Assembly (NCBI RefSeq): GCF_900113695.1 | Contig: NZ_FOQH01000007.1 | Location: 248,001 to 312,000 of the forward strand | From: Albimonas pacifica | Lineage (GTDB): Bacteria; Pseudomonadota; Alphaproteobacteria; Rhodobacterales; Rhodobacteraceae | Direction of reading: 5' to 3' | Length of the DNA: 64,000 bases | In this document: one piece after another, positions 44,778 to 53,432 of the stretch | Numbering within the stretch: the stretch's first letter is position 1 | How the letters are laid out: the number at the start of each line of letters is the position of its first letter | Notes under the pieces: model-generated | Seen by the model: only the letters and a program-made list of their open reading frames with translations | Databases searched by the model: none | What the model was told of the DNA's origin: nothing | Position numbers and translations under genes: made by a program

Positions 44778-45652
44778 CCGCCCAGTCCGCGCCGCAGACG
44801 TCCGCCTCCGCGCCGTCCCTGCCCTCGCCGCTCCGGGTCCGACGGCGCGCGGAACCGGGCGGCGGCCCGCGATCCCCGGCCGCGCAGCCGCCCGGCCCGG
44901 GATCCGGCGCCCGGGCCGGCGCCCGGCGGCCCTCCGCGACCCGCGCCGCCCGCGCGCGCGCCGCGGGCGCGGGCGGGGTCGCCTCGATCCTGCGGCGCGC
45001 CTTCGACGTGAGCGCGGCGGCCGCGGGCCTGCTGGCCGCGGCGCTGCCGATGGCGGCGATCTCGCTGGCCATCCTGGCCGAGACCGGGGCCCCGATCTTC
45101 TACGCCCAGACCCGTCTGGGCCAGGGCGGGCGGCCGTTCCGGATGCTCAAGTTCCGCAAGTTCGCCCCCCGGCCCGAGGGCGCCGACTGCCCGGTGACGA
45201 TGCGCGACGACGCGCGGATGACGCCGCTGGGCCGGATCCTGGCGCGCAGCAAGCTCGACGAGCTGCCGCAGCTGTTCAACGTGCTGCGCGGGGACATGTC
45301 GGTGGTCGGCCCGCGTCCCGAGAGCCTCGCCTTCGCCGACTGCTTCGAGGGCCGCTACGCGGGCATCCTCGACCACCGGCCGGGGATCTTCGGGCCCAGC
45401 CAGGCCCGGTTCCGAAACGAGTGCGACCGCTATCCCCGCGACATCGACCCCGCCGCCTTCTACCGGCGCACGCTGTTCGCCGAGAAGGCCGAGATCGACC
45501 TGGCCTATTACCCCCGCCGCACCCTGCTGGGGGACCTCGGCTGGGTGCTGCGCTGCCTCGCCTCGATCGCCGGGCTGGGACGCGGGCGGCTGCCCGGCGG
45601 CGCCCCGGGGCGGGCCGGCGCCGGCGGGTCCGCGCCGACGGCGCGGAACTGA
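44774..45652 (+). CDS. Undecaprenyl-phosphate sugar phosphotransferase (priming transferase)
   Basis: A 292-residue membrane enzyme starting repeat-unit assembly by moving a sugar-1-phosphate to undecaprenyl phosphate. An 65-residue disordered, Arg/Ala/Pro-rich N-terminus precedes one membrane segment ([25 protein letters not shown]) and the conserved catalytic core: [57 protein letters not shown]. Only the short C-terminal domain is present, as in WcaJ-core/PglC-like enzymes. AAGGAGAACCGGC stands before ATG 44774. Confidence 0.94.
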   Translation: [292 protein letters not shown]

Positions 45653-45761
45653 CCCCCGCCCACGAACGCGGCGCGACGCTTCGGGCCGGCGGCCATGCGC
45701 CGGCCCCGACCGGGCCGGGCGCGGAGATGCGCGGCCCCCACGATCACCGGAGGACGGACGG

Positions 45762-46793
45762 ATGGATGGATCGAACCTCGCGCCGGGACCCTATGCCGGG
45801 CGCAACGTGCTGGTCACGGGCGCCGACGGGTTCATCGGCTCCCACCTGACCGAGGCGCTGACCCGCGGCGGAGCCCATGTCACCGCGCTGTGCCTCTACA
45901 ACAGCTTCGACACGCTGGGCTGGCTCGACGACCTGGCGCCGGACCTGCGCGCCCGGATCAACGCGGTGCGCGGCGACCTGCGCGACGCCGCGATGATGCA
46001 GCGCCTCGCCGCCCGGCAGGAGGTGATCTTCCACCTCGGCGCGCTGATCGCGATCCCGCATTCCTACGTCGCCGCCCAGTCCTACGTGGACACCAACATC
46101 CTCGGCACCCTCAACGTGCTCGAGGCCGCGCGCACCCACGAGACGCCCCGGGTCGTGCACACCTCCACCTCCGAGGTCTACGGCACCGCCCAGACCGTGC
46201 CGATCGACGAGCGTCACCCCCTGCAGGGCCAGTCGCCCTATTCGGCCACCAAGATCGGCGCCGACATGCTGGCGGAATCCTTCGCCCGCGCCCACGACCT
46301 GCCGGTGGCGATCCTGCGTCCGTTCAACACCTACGGCCCCCGGCAGAGCGAGCGGGCGGTGATCCCGACGCTGATCCGCCAGGCGCTCGACCCCGCGGTC
46401 GAGGCGATCCGCATCGGCGACCTGACCCCGGTGCGCGACTTCACCTTCGTCGAGGACACGGTCGCGGCCTTCCTCGCCATCGGATCCGAGCCCTCGATCC
46501 TCCATGGCGCGCCCTACAACGCCGGCTCCGGCCGCGCCGCCACCATCGCCGACGTGCTGGCCCTGCTGCGCGAGATCTGCGCCTGCGACAAGCGCGTGGC
46601 GCTGGAGGGGCGGCGGATGCGCCCGGCGAACTCCGAGGTGCGCGAACTGCTCGCCGACGCCTCCCGCCTGACCGCGGCCACCGGCTGGCAGGCGCAGGTG
46701 GGCCTGCGCGACGGGCTGGTGCGCACGGTCGAGTGGTGGCGCCGCCGCCTTGCCGACGGCCTGGTGCGGCGCGAAACGGGCTACGCCACATGA
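45762..46793 (+). CDS. NAD-dependent epimerase/4,6-dehydratase (LegB-like)
   Basis: A 343-residue short-chain dehydrogenase acting on a nucleotide sugar. The Rossmann motif is VLVTGADGFIGSHL (residues 17-30), the catalytic triad is the threonine/serine of HTSTSEVYGT with Y-x3-K in SPYSATKIGADML, and RPFNTYGPRQSERAVIPT follows. The pattern TALCLYNSFDTLGWLD is very close to LegB, the UDP-GlcNAc 4,6-dehydratase of legionaminic acid synthesis. It likely makes the 4-keto-6-deoxy intermediate for the aminotransferase at 43644. ATGA overlap with the export gene follows. Confidence 0.9.
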   Translation: MDGSNLAPGPYAGRNVLVTGADGFIGSHLTEALTRGGAHVTALCLYNSFDTLGWLDDLAPDLRARINAVRGDLRDAAMMQRLAARQEVIFHLGALIAIPHSYVAAQSYVDTNILGTLNVLEAARTHETPRVVHTSTSEVYGTAQTVPIDERHPLQGQSPYSATKIGADMLAESFARAHDLPVAILRPFNTYGPRQSERAVIPTLIRQALDPAVEAIRIGDLTPVRDFTFVEDTVAAFLAIGSEPSILHGAPYNAGSGRAATIADVLALLREICACDKRVALEGRRMRPANSEVRELLADASRLTAATGWQAQVGLRDGLVRTVEWWRRRLADGLVRRETGYAT

Positions 46794-48286
46794 GCCGCCC
46801 GCGACCCGTTCCCGGCCGGCGGGCCCGCCCCGCCGGCCCCCGCGCCGCCGCGGCGGGCGCCCTCGCCGCGGCCCTGTCGCTGGCCGCCCCCGGCCCCGCC
46901 CCCGCGCAGGAGGCGCCCTATCGCCTGCAGCCCGGCGACGTGATCGCGATCTCGGTCGCCGGCCTGCCGGCGCTGGACCGGCGGGCGGAGATCCAGCTCG
47001 ACGGCGCCGTCCCGGTCCCGATGATCGGCGAGACCCCGGCCGCCGGCCGCACCCTGGCCGAGCTGCGCGAGGCGCTGCGCACCGCGCTCGCCGGGCGGCT
47101 GCTGCCCACGTGGACCCCGGACGGCCGCGAGCGGCTGCAGGCCGTCTCGCGCGAGCAGGTGGGCGTGTGGGTGGCCGAGCATCGGCCGGTCTTCGTCTCC
47201 GGCGACGTGGCCCGCCCCGGCGCCCTGCCCTTCCGCCCCGGCATGACCGCCCGCCAGGCGCTGGCCGCGGCCGGCGGGCTGATGCGCCCTGCGCCCCAGG
47301 CGGGGCTCGCGCTCGATCCCGAGGCGCTGCGCATCGACCATGCCGCCGCCTGGCTGGCGCTGGCCGCCGCCGACGCCCGCATCTGGCGCCTGCGCCGGGA
47401 ACTGGCCGCCGCCGGCGCGCCGGAGCCGGCGGCGGAGGTCTTCGCCCCCGCCTCGCCGCCCCCCGACGCCGCCTCGGCCGCGGCGCTGGCCCGGGCGGTG
47501 GAGACCCAGCGCGCCCTCTTCGACGAACGCGCCGGCGACGCCGCGCGCGAGCGGGCGCACCTGGCCGGCGCGCTCGACCAGCTCGACGCCCAGATCGCCG
47601 TGCTGCAGGAGCAGGTGGTGGTCGAGCGCCGGCGCGAGGAGGCCGACGCCGCCGATCTCGCCGTCGCCCAGGGCCATGCCGAAAAGGGCATCTACACCCA
47701 GTCCCGGCTGGCCGACATCCGCAGCGCCGCGCTGATCTCGGCCACCCGGCGCCTGCAGACCGAGGCCGGCCTGATGGCCCTGCAGCGCCGCCGCACCGAG
47801 GACGCCCGCACGCTGGAGCGGCTGGACGTCCAGCGCCGGCTCGACACGCTCGACGCGCTGGCCGCGGCCGGCGTCCGGCGCGAGGCGGACCGCGCCCGCC
47901 ACGAGGCGACGCTGGCCCGCCTGCGGCTGGCGGGCCTCGCCCCCGTTCCGACCGAAGAGGGCGAGCCGGTGCTGCTGGTGACGCCCGACCGCGGCGGCGC
48001 CGAGACCGCGGTCGAGCCCGACCGCCTGCTGGCGCCCGGCGACGTGGTCCGCGTCCAGCGCGCCGCATCCGAGGCGCCGCTCGCCGCCGCTCCGTCGTTC
48101 CCGGCCGGAGCGCCCGGGCGCGACGCGCCCGGCGGGGCGGTCGGGCGCGCAGGCGGGGGCGCGGGCGGCGGCGCGGGCGGCCCGCTGGCGATGGCGGCGT
48201 CCCCCGCGGCGCCCCGGACGCTTTCCGCACCCGGTCCCCGGGCCACGCCCGACGGCGCCGGGCGTCCGCAGGCGGCGGCGCGCTGA
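46790..48286 (+). CDS. Polysaccharide export outer-membrane protein (Wza-like)
   Basis: A 498-residue protein with a signal peptide (AAAGALAAALSLAAPGPAPAQ), the Poly_export domain at about residues 43-130 (YRLQPGDVIAISVAGLPALDRRAEIQLDGAVPVPMIG), an SLBB-type segment (PVFVSGDVARPGALPFRPGMTARQALAAAGG) and then a long coiled coil (about 190-390). The C-terminal 70 residues are Gly/Ala/Pro-rich. No lipobox cysteine is evident, so it may not be a lipoprotein. Long coiled coils are common in alphaproteobacterial ExoF-type exporters, which this resembles. Starts at ATG 46790 coupled to the dehydratase gene. Confidence 0.9.
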   Translation: MSRPRPVPGRRARPAGPRAAAAGALAAALSLAAPGPAPAQEAPYRLQPGDVIAISVAGLPALDRRAEIQLDGAVPVPMIGETPAAGRTLAELREALRTALAGRLLPTWTPDGRERLQAVSREQVGVWVAEHRPVFVSGDVARPGALPFRPGMTARQALAAAGGLMRPAPQAGLALDPEALRIDHAAAWLALAAADARIWRLRRELAAAGAPEPAAEVFAPASPPPDAASAAALARAVETQRALFDERAGDAARERAHLAGALDQLDAQIAVLQEQVVVERRREEADAADLAVAQGHAEKGIYTQSRLADIRSAALISATRRLQTEAGLMALQRRRTEDARTLERLDVQRRLDTLDALAAAGVRREADRARHEATLARLRLAGLAPVPTEEGEPVLLVTPDRGGAETAVEPDRLLAPGDVVRVQRAASEAPLAAAPSFPAGAPGRDAPGGAVGRAGGGAGGGAGGPLAMAASPAAPRTLSAPGPRATPDGAGRPQAAAR

Positions 48287-48289
48287 CCC

Positions 48290-49123
48290 ATGGCCCCGCT
48301 TTTCAACGGCGCCTCGTGGGCGGGGGTGGAGCGGCGGGAGCCCGTCCGCCCGCCGGTTCCCCACGACCCGGCCGGCGCGACGCTGGTCGAGATGGTCGGC
48401 CCCGCCGCCTGCGGAAAGACCACGCTCGCCCGGGCCCTGGTCGCGGCGCTGCAGGCCCGCGGCCGGGCCGCCCGGCTCGCCGCCAGCGCCCGCCCCTCGG
48501 AAGGCGAGGACGATCCGCGCGGCTGGCGGACCGGGGCGGGGCCGCTGCTCGCCCCCGCCAGCCGGATGGCCAAGGCCGCGGCGCTGGCGCCGACGCTGGC
48601 GGGGCGGCCGTCCGCGCAGCGCTCGACCCGGGAGATCCTGGGCGCCCTGCCCCCGCGCAGCTTCATGTGGGAGCTGCGCTACCGCCGCTATCTCGACCAG
48701 CTCGGCGCACGGTGGGAGGAGGCCCTCGCCTTCCCCGGCGCCACGGTCTTCGACCAGGGCTTCCTGTCGGCGGTCGCCTCGCTGGCGGCGCTGGGGCGGG
48801 CGCTGGACGTCGCGGCCTGTGCCCGGGCGCTGGACGCGGCGCCCCGGCCCGACCTGGCGGTGCGGCTCGACGCCCCGCTCGAGCGGCTGGAGCATCGCCT
48901 GACCCTGCGCCTGCGCGCCCAGGGCCCGGTGGAGCGGCTGCTGGAGCCCGGCCCCGCCGCCGCCCCCGCCCAGCTCGCCGCCTTCGAGGCGCTCGACGTG
49001 CTGCTGGAGCGGCGGGCGCTGCGGGTGCTGCGCCTGAGCGTGCCGGACCTCGACGCCCTGCCCGCCGCCGTGGCCCGCATCGAGCACGAGATCGCCGCCC
49101 TGCGCGGCGAGACCGAGACATGA
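48290..49123 (+). CDS. P-loop kinase-like protein of EPS locus
   Basis: A 277-residue protein with Walker A GPAACGKTTLARAL (about residues 37-50) and a thymidylate-kinase-like architecture: ATVFDQGFLSAVASL resembles the DRY/DQG segment and LAVRLDAPLERLEHRLTLR the LID region. The role is unknown; such kinases accompany Wzx/Wzy loci and might phosphorylate a sugar or a lipid carrier. It starts 3 bases after the exporter gene and ends in ATGA overlap with the flippase, so it is firmly in the operon. Confidence 0.8.
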   Translation: MAPLFNGASWAGVERREPVRPPVPHDPAGATLVEMVGPAACGKTTLARALVAALQARGRAARLAASARPSEGEDDPRGWRTGAGPLLAPASRMAKAAALAPTLAGRPSAQRSTREILGALPPRSFMWELRYRRYLDQLGARWEEALAFPGATVFDQGFLSAVASLAALGRALDVAACARALDAAPRPDLAVRLDAPLERLEHRLTLRLRAQGPVERLLEPGPAAAPAQLAAFEALDVLLERRALRVLRLSVPDLDALPAAVARIEHEIAALRGETET

Positions 49124-50733
49124 GGCCCCTCGCCTCCCGCAACGCCGGCGCGGCCCCCGATGGCCCGCCGAGGGCCGAGGCGGCCCCGGCCCCCGCCGCC
49201 TCGCGTCCCGCCCCGGCGGGGCCCGAGGCGGCGGCGGGACCGGACGCCGGCGGCCTTCAGGGGCCTGACGCTCAGGCGCCTGACGCTGCGGCCTCGGCGC
49301 TTCAGACCTCCGCGGACCGGGCCGGCCCGACCCCTGCGGCCGCCCGGAGGGGGCGGATCGGGCGCGTGCTGGCGGAGCTGAAGCAGGGCCGCGGAAAGGC
49401 CCTCGGACGGGGTCTGGCGGGGGGCGGCGGTCCTTTGCGGTCGGCGAGCGCGGGGGCCTTCGCGGTGCTCGTGGCCGGCGCCGGCGTCAGCTACCTGACG
49501 CAGCTGGGCACCGCGCGTCTGGTGGGGCCGGACGCCTTCGGCCTCTACATGTACGCCCTGTCCTGGGCGACGGTGGCGGCGAGCTTCTCGACGCTGGGCT
49601 TCCATGTCTCGCTGCTGCGGCTGGTCCCGGCCTGCCGGGCGCGGGAGGACTGGGCGGGCGCGCTGGGGGCCGAACGCTTCGCCACCTCGGCGGCGGTCGC
49701 GGCCTCGGGCCTGCTGGCGGGCGCGGGGGCGGCGGTCACGCTGGCCCTGGGCGGCTGGCGCACGGTCGAGGGGGCGACGCTGCTGCTGGCGCTGGCGGCC
49801 GCGCCGTTCCTGGCGCTGCAGCTGGTCGCGGCGGCGGCGGTGCGGGCCTATGGCGGCGTGGTGCGCGCGCTGGCGCCCGAGCGGCTGGTCCGCGACCCCG
49901 CCGCCCTCGCGGCCCTGGCCGCGCTGGCGCTGACCGGCGCCGCGGCCCCCGGGGCGCCGGCGGCGATGGCGGGGATGCTCGTCTCGGCGGCGATCATCGC
50001 CGTCCTGTCCCTCGTGCTGCGCCGCCGCCTGCGGCCGCCCCAGGTCGCCCGCGCCGCGCCCCGCTTCGCGCTGCGCGACTGGATCCGCCCGACGCTGCCG
50101 CTGACCGCGATCATGGCCGCGGACGTGTCCATGGCCCGCTCGGGGGTGATCCTGCTGGGCCTGCTCGCCTCGGCGCGGGAGGCGGGGGTCTTCGCGGTGG
50201 CGATGGCGCTGGCCACGCTGGCGGCGATGCCGCGCATGGCCGTGGCCGCCGCCTTCGCCCCCACCGTGGCCGAGCTGCACGCCCGCGGCGACCGCGCCGC
50301 CCTGCAGGCCCTGCTGGCGCGCGCCGCCCGGCTGAGCCTGAGCGGCGCCCTGCTGGTCGCCGCCGGCCTCGCCGCGGGCACGCCCTGGCTGCTGTCGCTG
50401 TTCGGCGAGGGCTTCGCCCAGGGCGCGCCGGCCGTGGCGATCCTGGTCGCGGGCCAGCTGGTCGCCGCCGCCGCCGGCCCCCAGCAGCACCTGATGACGA
50501 TGACCGCGAACGAACGCGCCGGCGCCTGGATGCACGCGGGCGGCGCGCTGGCGGGGCTGGGCCTGTGCGCGGCGCTCGCCGCGCCCTTCGGCGTCGTCGG
50601 CGCCGCCGTCGCCGCCACGGCGGGCGTCGTGATCTGGAACCTCGCCATGGCCTGGTTCGCGCAGGCGCGGCTGGGGCTTCGCCCCGGCCTCCTGGCCCGC
50701 ACCCGGCCCTCACAGCAGGAGCGTTTCCGATGA
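49120..50733 (+). CDS. Oligosaccharide flippase (Wzx-like, MOP superfamily)
   Basis: A 537-residue membrane protein, with an unusual 110-residue low-complexity cytoplasmic N-terminus followed by about 12 to 14 transmembrane segments. GAGVSYLTQLGTARLVGPDAFGLYMYALSW is the typical first helix pair of polysaccharide flippases. It moves lipid-linked repeat units across the inner membrane to the Wzy polymerase. It is coupled on both sides by ATGA overlaps. Some of the N-terminal extension might not be translated if a later start is used, but no better start with a ribosome-binding site was found. Confidence 0.92.
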   Translation: MRPLASRNAGAAPDGPPRAEAAPAPAASRPAPAGPEAAAGPDAGGLQGPDAQAPDAAASALQTSADRAGPTPAAARRGRIGRVLAELKQGRGKALGRGLAGGGGPLRSASAGAFAVLVAGAGVSYLTQLGTARLVGPDAFGLYMYALSWATVAASFSTLGFHVSLLRLVPACRAREDWAGALGAERFATSAAVAASGLLAGAGAAVTLALGGWRTVEGATLLLALAAAPFLALQLVAAAAVRAYGGVVRALAPERLVRDPAALAALAALALTGAAAPGAPAAMAGMLVSAAIIAVLSLVLRRRLRPPQVARAAPRFALRDWIRPTLPLTAIMAADVSMARSGVILLGLLASAREAGVFAVAMALATLAAMPRMAVAAAFAPTVAELHARGDRAALQALLARAARLSLSGALLVAAGLAAGTPWLLSLFGEGFAQGAPAVAILVAGQLVAAAAGPQQHLMTMTANERAGAWMHAGGALAGLGLCAALAAPFGVVGAAVAATAGVVIWNLAMAWFAQARLGLRPGLLARTRPSQQERFR

Positions 50734-52271
50734 CGGACCTCTACCTCGACCTTCCGCCCCCGCAGGCCCGCCGGGGCGCGGCCCCCGAGCGGCTGCCCGG
50801 CGACGCGCCGGGCGCGGTCCGCGCGCTGGTCGCGGGCCTCGCGAAGCGGGGCGTGCGCTTCTGCCACTGGAAGAGCAACCTGCGCCTGGCCGAGGCGATG
50901 GCCGGGGCCGAGGACCTGGACCTGCTGGTCCGGCGCGAGGATGCCGGCCGCCTGCTCGCCGCGGCGATCGAGGCGGGCTTCCGCCCCGCCGTCTCGCGCG
51001 GGGGGATGGGCCACCCCGGCGTGATCCACGCCTTCGCCCTGAACGACGACGCCTCGGGGCTGGTGCATCTGCACGCCTATTTCGGCGTGGTCACCGGCGA
51101 CAGCCTGGTGAAATGCTTCCGACTGCCGATCGAGGAGGACCTGCTGGCCGGCGGCCATCGCCTGCACGGCCTGCCGGTCCCCCCGCCGGAGGCGGAGCTG
51201 GCGCTGTTCGCGCTGCGGGTGCTGCTCAAGCACGCCGACCTGGTCGAGGTGGCGATGGTCGCCCGCGGCTACGACGCCGTCCGGCGGGAGCTGCGCTGGC
51301 TTCGGGGGCGCGCCGACCTTTCCGCCGCGCAGACCCTGTGGCGGCGCTGGCTGCCCGCGGGCGACCCGCCCCGGCTGGCCGAGGCGCTGGCCGCGATCGA
51401 GGCCGAGGGCGGCCGCGGGCGCCTGGAGCGGATCCGACTGGGCCTGCGCCTGTCGCGGGCGCTGCGCGACCGCCGCCGCATCGGCCATGCCGCCGCCCGC
51501 TTCCAGCGCAAGCTGCGGGTCTGGCGGATGCTGCGCAACCGCCGCGCCGGGCGGCGCGACCTGGCGCTGCAGACCGGGGGCCTGGTGGTGGCGATGGTCG
51601 GCCCCAAGGGCGTGGGCAAGTCGACGCTCGGCGGCGAGATCGCCCGCCGCCTGGGCCGCGACCTCGACATGCTGCGGGTCCATGCCGGCCGGCCGCCCGC
51701 CACCTGGCTCAGCTTCGCCCCGCGGCTGCTGACGCCGCTGGCGCGCCGGCTGTTCCGCTCCGAACGCACGGGCGAGTATGAAAAGCCCGAGCGGCGCGCC
51801 TCCGGCCGCTGGTCGCTGCTGTTCGTGCTGCGCATGACGCTGCTCGCCCACGACCGCCGGGCGCTGCTGCGCCGCTGCTGGCGCGAGGCCGCCTCGGGCG
51901 CGATCGTGGTGACCGACCGCTACCCCTCGCAGACGCCCGGCGCGATCGACAGCGGGGTCTTCGACAACGCCGCCGTGGCGGCGGAACGATCCATCCTCAA
52001 GCGCTGGCTGATGCGGCGGGAACAGGCGCTGTGCCGCGGCGTGCCGGGCCCGCAGCTGGTGCTGCGCCTCGAGGCCTCGCCCGAGACGGCGGTGCGCCGC
52101 GACGCGGCCCGCGACAAGCCGGGCGGCCCGGATGCCGATGCGGTGCGTCGCCGCTGGGGAATGGAGACCTGCGCCGATTTCGGCGCCGCGCCGGTCGCGA
52201 TCATCGACACCGACCGGCCGCTCGCCGCCTCGGCCGAGGCGGCCGCCCGCGCCATCTGGCGGGCGCTTTAG
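50730..52271 (+). CDS. Fused nucleotidyltransferase-like and P-loop kinase-like protein
   Basis: A 513-residue two-part protein. The N-terminal half (about residues 25-190) has a nucleotidyltransferase-like motif (RGVRFCHWKSNLRLAEAMAGAEDLDLLVRRED, with D-L-D-L-L acidic pair) seen in uncharacterised EPS and antibiotic-locus proteins. The C-terminal half (about 285-513) is a kinase with Walker A MVGPKGVGKSTLGGEIA, a catalytic IVVTDRYPSQ and a LID-like AVRRDAARDKPGG. It is the last gene of the plus-strand arm. A second kinase-like protein is encoded at 48290. Function unknown; it may activate or modify a sugar or carrier. Confidence 0.82.
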   Translation: MTDLYLDLPPPQARRGAAPERLPGDAPGAVRALVAGLAKRGVRFCHWKSNLRLAEAMAGAEDLDLLVRREDAGRLLAAAIEAGFRPAVSRGGMGHPGVIHAFALNDDASGLVHLHAYFGVVTGDSLVKCFRLPIEEDLLAGGHRLHGLPVPPPEAELALFALRVLLKHADLVEVAMVARGYDAVRRELRWLRGRADLSAAQTLWRRWLPAGDPPRLAEALAAIEAEGGRGRLERIRLGLRLSRALRDRRRIGHAAARFQRKLRVWRMLRNRRAGRRDLALQTGGLVVAMVGPKGVGKSTLGGEIARRLGRDLDMLRVHAGRPPATWLSFAPRLLTPLARRLFRSERTGEYEKPERRASGRWSLLFVLRMTLLAHDRRALLRRCWREAASGAIVVTDRYPSQTPGAIDSGVFDNAAVAAERSILKRWLMRREQALCRGVPGPQLVLRLEASPETAVRRDAARDKPGGPDADAVRRRWGMETCADFGAAPVAIIDTDRPLAASAEAAARAIWRAL

Positions 52272-52273
52272 GC

Positions 52274-52306
52274 CGGGACGTGGGGGACGTCCCCCCCCTT
52301 GTCCCG
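52274..52306. terminator. Likely bidirectional stem-loop terminator after the EPS plus arm
   Basis: CGGGAC pairs with GTCCCG around the inner palindrome GGGGGACGTCCCCC (52282-52295). It stands between two convergent genes. There is no T-run, so termination strength is uncertain. Confidence 0.5.
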
Positions 52307-52349
52307 TCGTCCTCGCCGGCCGGGCCCGTTCCCGGCCCAGTCCGTGGTC

Positions 52350-53051
52350 TCAGGCGTCGGTCGAGTCCGCCTGGTGCGCTCCATAGGCCCACAACGCCGC
52401 CTCGGTCCGGTTCCGGGCCCCGGTTTTTCGCAGGATCGATTTCACATGAACCTTCACCGTGGCGTCCGAGATCTCCAGCTTTCGCGCGATCATCTTGTTG
52501 GGCGCGCCATGGGCCAGCGCTTCGAGCACCTGGCGTTCGCGATCGGTCAGGCTGCACAGGCCATGCGTGTCGCCCACCAGGATCGGCTCGTGCGGTTGCG
52601 CGATCCGGCGATCGAGGGGCGCGTCCGTCTCCCCCCGCGTCGGCATCGGCAGCGGGGCGGGAAAGAACCGCTCCCCCAGCGCGAGGAGCTCCAGGCTCTT
52701 GATCATCGCCTCCGGGGCGGCGCTCTCGAGCAGAACGCCGTCGACGTCGAGCGCCTCCGGCCCCAGGATCGTGAGGTTGATCATACGCTCGACCAGCAAG
52801 GCGATGCGGACGCCGTCGTACCTTTCGCGCAGGTCGTCGACCTGGCGGCAGCTCGGCATCTCGCCGTGCTTGACGTCCATCAGGATCACTTCGGGGGAGG
52901 CGGTTCCGCCGCCGCCATCGAGCAGTTCGCGAATGCTGCGCCAACTGGCGGCGACCACGAACGGGCCTCGTCCAAGAACATGTTTCAGTCCCTCCGCAAG
53001 AAGGTGGTTCGGTTCGACGAGCCACACGGCGTGTTCGGATGTCTTGGTCAT
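52350..53051 (-). CDS. LuxR-family response regulator with degenerate receiver
   Basis: A 233-residue protein with an N-terminal receiver-like domain (residues 1-125) and a C-terminal LuxR helix-turn-helix (LTDRERQVLEALAHGAPNKMIARKLEISDATVKVHVKSILRKTGARNR). The phosphorylatable aspartate could be the one in EVILMDVKHG, but the N-terminal acidic pair is reduced to one glutamate (WLVEPNHLL) and the conserved lysine is missing (VLLESAAPEA), so it may work without phosphorylation. It lies between the EPS arm and the giant hybrid kinase, making it a candidate regulator of exopolysaccharide. ATG at 53051 is used; one at 53069 is possible. Confidence 0.88.
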   Translation of the reverse strand: MTKTSEHAVWLVEPNHLLAEGLKHVLGRGPFVVAASWRSIRELLDGGGGTASPEVILMDVKHGEMPSCRQVDDLRERYDGVRIALLVERMINLTILGPEALDVDGVLLESAAPEAMIKSLELLALGERFFPAPLPMPTRGETDAPLDRRIAQPHEPILVGDTHGLCSLTDRERQVLEALAHGAPNKMIARKLEISDATVKVHVKSILRKTGARNRTEAALWAYGAHQADSTDA

Positions 53052-53432
53052 AGCTGGACCTGGCTTCATGGCTCTGATCCCGGCGGCGCCCTGGTGGGCT
53101 ACGCAATACGCTTCGTCTGTCGGCCGCAGGCGCGGCCGTCGTCTCGGCGCCGCCAAGTCGGAGTGGACCTCCGCTCCTCCCACCGCGGTTCGGTCTCGCA
53201 CGCATCTACGATTGTGAATTTTGTGTGTCACTCGCCTGATTGCATCCCTCGGAATATACGGAGCCGGTCGAAACCACTTCGCCGGACGGGCGCGGCCAGC
53301 CGGCAGCAAGTGGGTGACAAGGTCGAGAATTGGTGTTTGTATTTAAGCTCTAAGCCGTGCGCGACAGGCGGGCCGCCCAAGCCGGACAAGGGCGACCGCA
53401 ACCGTGAACGTCACGGAAAACAGCGAGGAAAG
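53052..53432. other. Divergent promoter region of luxR-type and hybrid-kinase genes
   Basis: No gene is seen. The middle (53205-53265, TTGTGAATTTTGTGTGTCAC and similar) and the part around 53330-53350 are clearly lower in GC than the surroundings, as expected of promoters. GCGAGGAAAG at 53423-53432 is the ribosome-binding site of the hybrid-kinase gene. Confidence 0.55.

Noticed and set aside
52299-53432. In-frame extension of the hybrid kinase by 378 residues
   Set aside because: It runs opposite the LuxR gene and through an AT-richer promoter region; the CheB domain begins normally about 30 residues after ATG 53433, which has a ribosome-binding site.
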